From a virus: 49,746 nt of DNA. Below are positions 48,008 to 49,746 of the stretch, piece after piece (positions within the stretch are counted from its first letter, which is position 1; each line of letters begins with the position of its first letter). Where the stretch lies: IMG/VR virus record IMGVR_UViG_3300031566_000064, positions 1-49,746 of that record; one strand, 5' to 3'. The notes under the pieces are model-generated. The model ran no database searches, was not told the DNA's origin, and saw only the letters and a program-made list of their open reading frames with translations. Made by a program: the position numbers and the translations under genes.

Positions 48008-48171
48008 AAAGCCCGAAGCGTAAAAAATACAAAATCTCCTGCGATATGTATGACGCGATAATTAAGGCTATTGATTACGATAAAGCCGAAGAAATTGCAG
48101 TAAGGATGTTCGGCATTCCTAATAAGAACAGGATATTCGTTGAAGAATTAAGAGAGAAACAATACACTTGA
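48004..48171 (+). CDS. Small basic protein, 55 aa
   Basis: ATG 48004 overlaps the previous TGA (ATGA). It reads SPKRKKYKISCDMYDAIIKA then IDYDKAEEIAVRMFGIPNKN: a basic start and a helical body with a possible small DNA-binding fold. Unrecognised. Confidence 0.6.
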   Translation: MKSPKRKKYKISCDMYDAIIKAIDYDKAEEIAVRMFGIPNKNRIFVEELREKQYT

Positions 48172-48238
48172 CACACGAGAACTCCAACAGTTTAAGACTG
48201 GCAGGCTGATGTTTATTGTGCCATTGAAAGGATAAATA

Positions 48239-48745
48239 ATGAAGCGATGTAATACGGATATATTTTTAAAAGCACTAAAAGAAGGTTATTATATAGCTGA
48301 TATAAACGGAAATTTGTGGAATAATAAAAATAAACCATTGATTGGTAAATGTTGCACAGCAGGATATTTATTGATTGGCTATAAATATGGGGATAAAAGA
48401 TATATAACTGGTAAACATAGAGTAATATGGATGTATTTTAATGGAAGAATACCAAATGATTATGTTATTAATCATAAAAATGGAATAAAAAATGATAATA
48501 GATTATCTAATTTGGAATGTATTACCCAAGCAGAAGATAAAATACACGCTATCAAGAACAAATTGAGGATACCTGTAAAAGGAGAGCAACATGGACGCTC
48601 AAAACTTACAAACGAGCAAGTTATAGAAGTAAGGAAAAGAGTATCTATGGGTGAACATAGAAAGACAATATATAAAGATTATCCCGTATATTATACTACA
48701 ATAAATAAAGTAATATCATCCGATACATGGAGAAACGTAAAATGA
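48239..48745 (+). CDS. HNH endonuclease (HNH_3 type)
   Basis: 168 aa. The N-terminal half resembles NUMOD4-like starts (YYIADINGNLWNNKNKPLIG). The HNH core KHRVIWMYFNGRIPNDYVIN then HKNGIKNDNRLSNLECITQA has the catalytic His and the ND-N pattern. A C-terminal helix-turn-helix-like segment (HGRSKLTNEQVIEVRKRVSM) binds DNA. The AT-rich coding differs from its neighbours, consistent with a recently arrived selfish gene. AAAGGA precedes ATG 48239. Confidence 0.85.
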   Translation: MKRCNTDIFLKALKEGYYIADINGNLWNNKNKPLIGKCCTAGYLLIGYKYGDKRYITGKHRVIWMYFNGRIPNDYVINHKNGIKNDNRLSNLECITQAEDKIHAIKNKLRIPVKGEQHGRSKLTNEQVIEVRKRVSMGEHRKTIYKDYPVYYTTINKVISSDTWRNVK

Positions 48746-49302
48746 AAAGTATTTATTTAACAGAGAATGAAATCCAACAATTAAATAATAACGAAAAATT
48801 AATTTTTATTAGGATGTTGAAAGAGCAACCGCCAGAAGAATACATATTTAAGAAAATACACGAGCAAGGAAAGTTTGCCCTTTTTGTGCTGACGGAGAAG
48901 AATATCTTCTCAATTCCGCTCCAATACCCCATCGGCACGGTTATTGGGATAAAGGAAACTTATTGTAATCGCGGCTTTAAATATGATTTTATTTTAGGGC
49001 AATACATTCCTGAGTACTGTTATAAATCTAAGGGCAAAAAACCTCAACGAAAAAAATGGTTAAGTCCCGTAACCATGCCACAAGAGGCTATCCGCACAAA
49101 GCTAAAAGCGGTTGGGAATAGTGTGAAAAGGGTGCAAGCTATAACAACAAGTGAAGCAATAAGAATAGGAATCTACTACAGTCAACAAGAGCCATTTCCA
49201 ATAACAAGAATAAAAGATTGGTTCAACTCCAAATATGCCAAAAAAGGCTATAAGTGGGAAGATAACCCATACTGTGAGATTGTTGACTGTGAGGTGAGAT
49301 GA
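48742..49302 (+). CDS. PUA/ASCH-like phage protein, 186 aa
   Basis: ATG 48742 overlaps the HNH stop. The pattern FSIPLQYPIGTVIGIKETYC, WLSPVTMPQEAIRTKLKAVG, KRVQAITTSEAIRIGI and a final YKWEDNPYCEIVDCEV follows the ASCH/PUA-like phage proteins usually around 180-200 aa. ASCH domains are thought to bind RNA or modified bases. The first 30 residues look divergent. No ribosome site of its own is obvious, so it may depend on coupling. Confidence 0.7.
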   Translation: MKSIYLTENEIQQLNNNEKLIFIRMLKEQPPEEYIFKKIHEQGKFALFVLTEKNIFSIPLQYPIGTVIGIKETYCNRGFKYDFILGQYIPEYCYKSKGKKPQRKKWLSPVTMPQEAIRTKLKAVGNSVKRVQAITTSEAIRIGIYYSQQEPFPITRIKDWFNSKYAKKGYKWEDNPYCEIVDCEVR

Positions 49303-49511
49303 TGCTTTGGCATAGGAACTGCAACACAATAGATTTATTCTGCGATAACTTTAGTTCTTTTGTATGTGCTGAAGTAGTGCATATAAATCGTGAAAGTGTG
49401 GACAGGGATATTGAAGAAGCAAAAAAGCAAGGATGGATAATAAATAGAGATGGGGATGGTAATCTTACTAAAGTTATTTGTCCTATTTGTCAGAAAGGTA
49501 AGGTGGAATAA
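49299..49511 (+). CDS. Small zinc-finger protein, 70 aa
   Basis: ATG 49299/49302 overlaps the upstream TGA. WHRNCNTIDLFCDNFSSFVC and a C-terminal CPICQKGKVE provide Cys pairs for a likely zinc site. It ends in TAATGG with the next gene. Unrecognised. Confidence 0.6.
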   Translation: MMLWHRNCNTIDLFCDNFSSFVCAEVVHINRESVDRDIEEAKKQGWIINRDGDGNLTKVICPICQKGKVE

Positions 49512-49681
49512 TGGCAATATATACAGAGCAAGATAGAATTGCAGATAACACATTAACTGCATTATTGGAGGATTTTATTAAATATCTTTCCCAACAGAAT
49601 GTTAAAAATGATGATGTCCGTAGGGCTTATAATGATGTCCTTACTTGGATAGAAAATTATATTGATAGTCGATTTGAATAA
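49511..49681 (+). CDS. Small hypothetical protein, 56 aa (complete copy)
   Basis: ATG 49511 overlaps the previous TAA; AGGTGGAA lies upstream. It is acidic and helical (DRIADNTLTALLEDFIKYLS then RRAYNDVLTWIENYIDSRFE). Its 3' end is repeated at 1-67 through the contig overlap. Confidence 0.7.
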   Translation: MAIYTEQDRIADNTLTALLEDFIKYLSQQNVKNDDVRRAYNDVLTWIENYIDSRFE

Positions 49682-49746
49682 AAGGAGCAACCATGAAAGA
49701 CATTAAAAACATGACGCCTGAGGAACTACTGGGAGTTGTAATAGCT
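49615..49746. repeat. Terminal redundancy (right copy)
   Basis: Copy of 1-132 with one base difference at 49741 (A for G at 127). See the left copy. Confidence 0.9.
49693..49746 (+). CDS. 5' end of the 98-aa gene (duplicate of 79 onward)
   Basis: The first 18 codons of the gene at 79-375 appear again here because of the end overlap, with one Val-to-Ile change at codon 17. Do not count it twice. Confidence 0.85.
   Translation, partial: MKDIKNMTPEELLGVVIA

Noticed and set aside
48168-48196. Promoter upstream of the HNH gene at 48239
   Set aside because: TTGACA is followed at 17 bp by TTTAAG, too weak, and the TTGACA lies in the end of the previous gene.
1-49746. tRNA genes, CRISPR arrays or a lysogeny module
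   Set aside because: I saw no cloverleaf with a CCA-type end, no regular spaced repeats, and no integrase or Cro/CI-like repressor; absence by eye is not proof.

Overview
The window is a complete or near-complete genome of a tailed phage with a long non-contractile (siphovirus-like) tail. Bases 1-132 reappear at 49615-49746 with one mismatch (127 G against 49741 A), so the contig closes into a circular map of about 49.6 kb. Every gene I can support is on the + strand. Genes are tightly packed, with ATGA, TTGA and TAATG overlaps and strong Shine-Dalgarno sites (often CCGGAGGA or CTGGAGGA). Several promoters match the sigma70 consensus (TTGACA, 17 bp, TATAnT). The DNA is AT-rich and TGA is a normal stop. 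I see no integrase, repressor, tRNA or CRISPR array. The host cannot be named from the sequence; sigma70-type promoters and heavy Shine-Dalgarno use argue against a typical Bacteroidota host.

Layout. 1-4.5 kb: small early genes (zinc-ribbon proteins, a RusA-type resolvase, a PP-loop ATP pyrophosphatase, a DUF4406-like protein, a broken VRR-NUC nuclease). 4.5-4.86 kb: two compact promoter/non-coding RNA/terminator units. 4.86-6.4 kb: a replication-organiser-like protein and a PLD-fold protein. 6.4-16 kb: packaging and head genes (small and large terminase, portal, Mu F-like head protein, HK97-type protease and major capsid protein), interrupted by an HNH gene and a collagen-like lipoprotein. 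16-24 kb: decoration-like proteins, head-tail joining, tail terminator and tail tube. 24-32 kb: tail chaperones linked by a probable +1 frameshift, tape measure, hub, baseplate and a discoidin-domain receptor-binding candidate. 32.5-34 kb: membrane and lysis-region proteins, then a strong terminator. 34.1-35.3 kb: a TnpB transposon. 35.4-49.7 kb: helicase plus methyltransferase, Rad52-like annealing protein, PD-(D/E)XK exonuclease, a replication initiator carrying a DnaA N-terminal-like domain, a giant glycine-dipeptide repeat protein, an SMC/RecN-like ATPase, a MazG-like protein, a Gp37/Gp68-like Fe-S protein, an HNH endonuclease and a PUA/ASCH-like protein.

The most interesting signal is the TnpB system. 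One full element (34086-35311) and two 174-bp internally deleted copies in the opposite orientation (1268-1441 and 38210-38383) define both element ends and a shared TTTAT flank. A hairpin in the RNA-scaffold region differs between full and miniature elements by compensating base changes, so its fold is conserved while its sequence is not. Exact removal of one miniature copy rejoins a split zinc-ribbon reading frame. The 20 nt directly after the full element's right end, which TnpB biology predicts to be the guide, match perfectly an intergenic site of this same genome (12757-12776, minus strand) just upstream of the promoter and terminated leader before the prohead protease. The flank there is TTTAC rather than TTTAT. 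This suggests either a repeated phage site that the element invaded or RNA-guided targeting of the phage's own late-gene control region.
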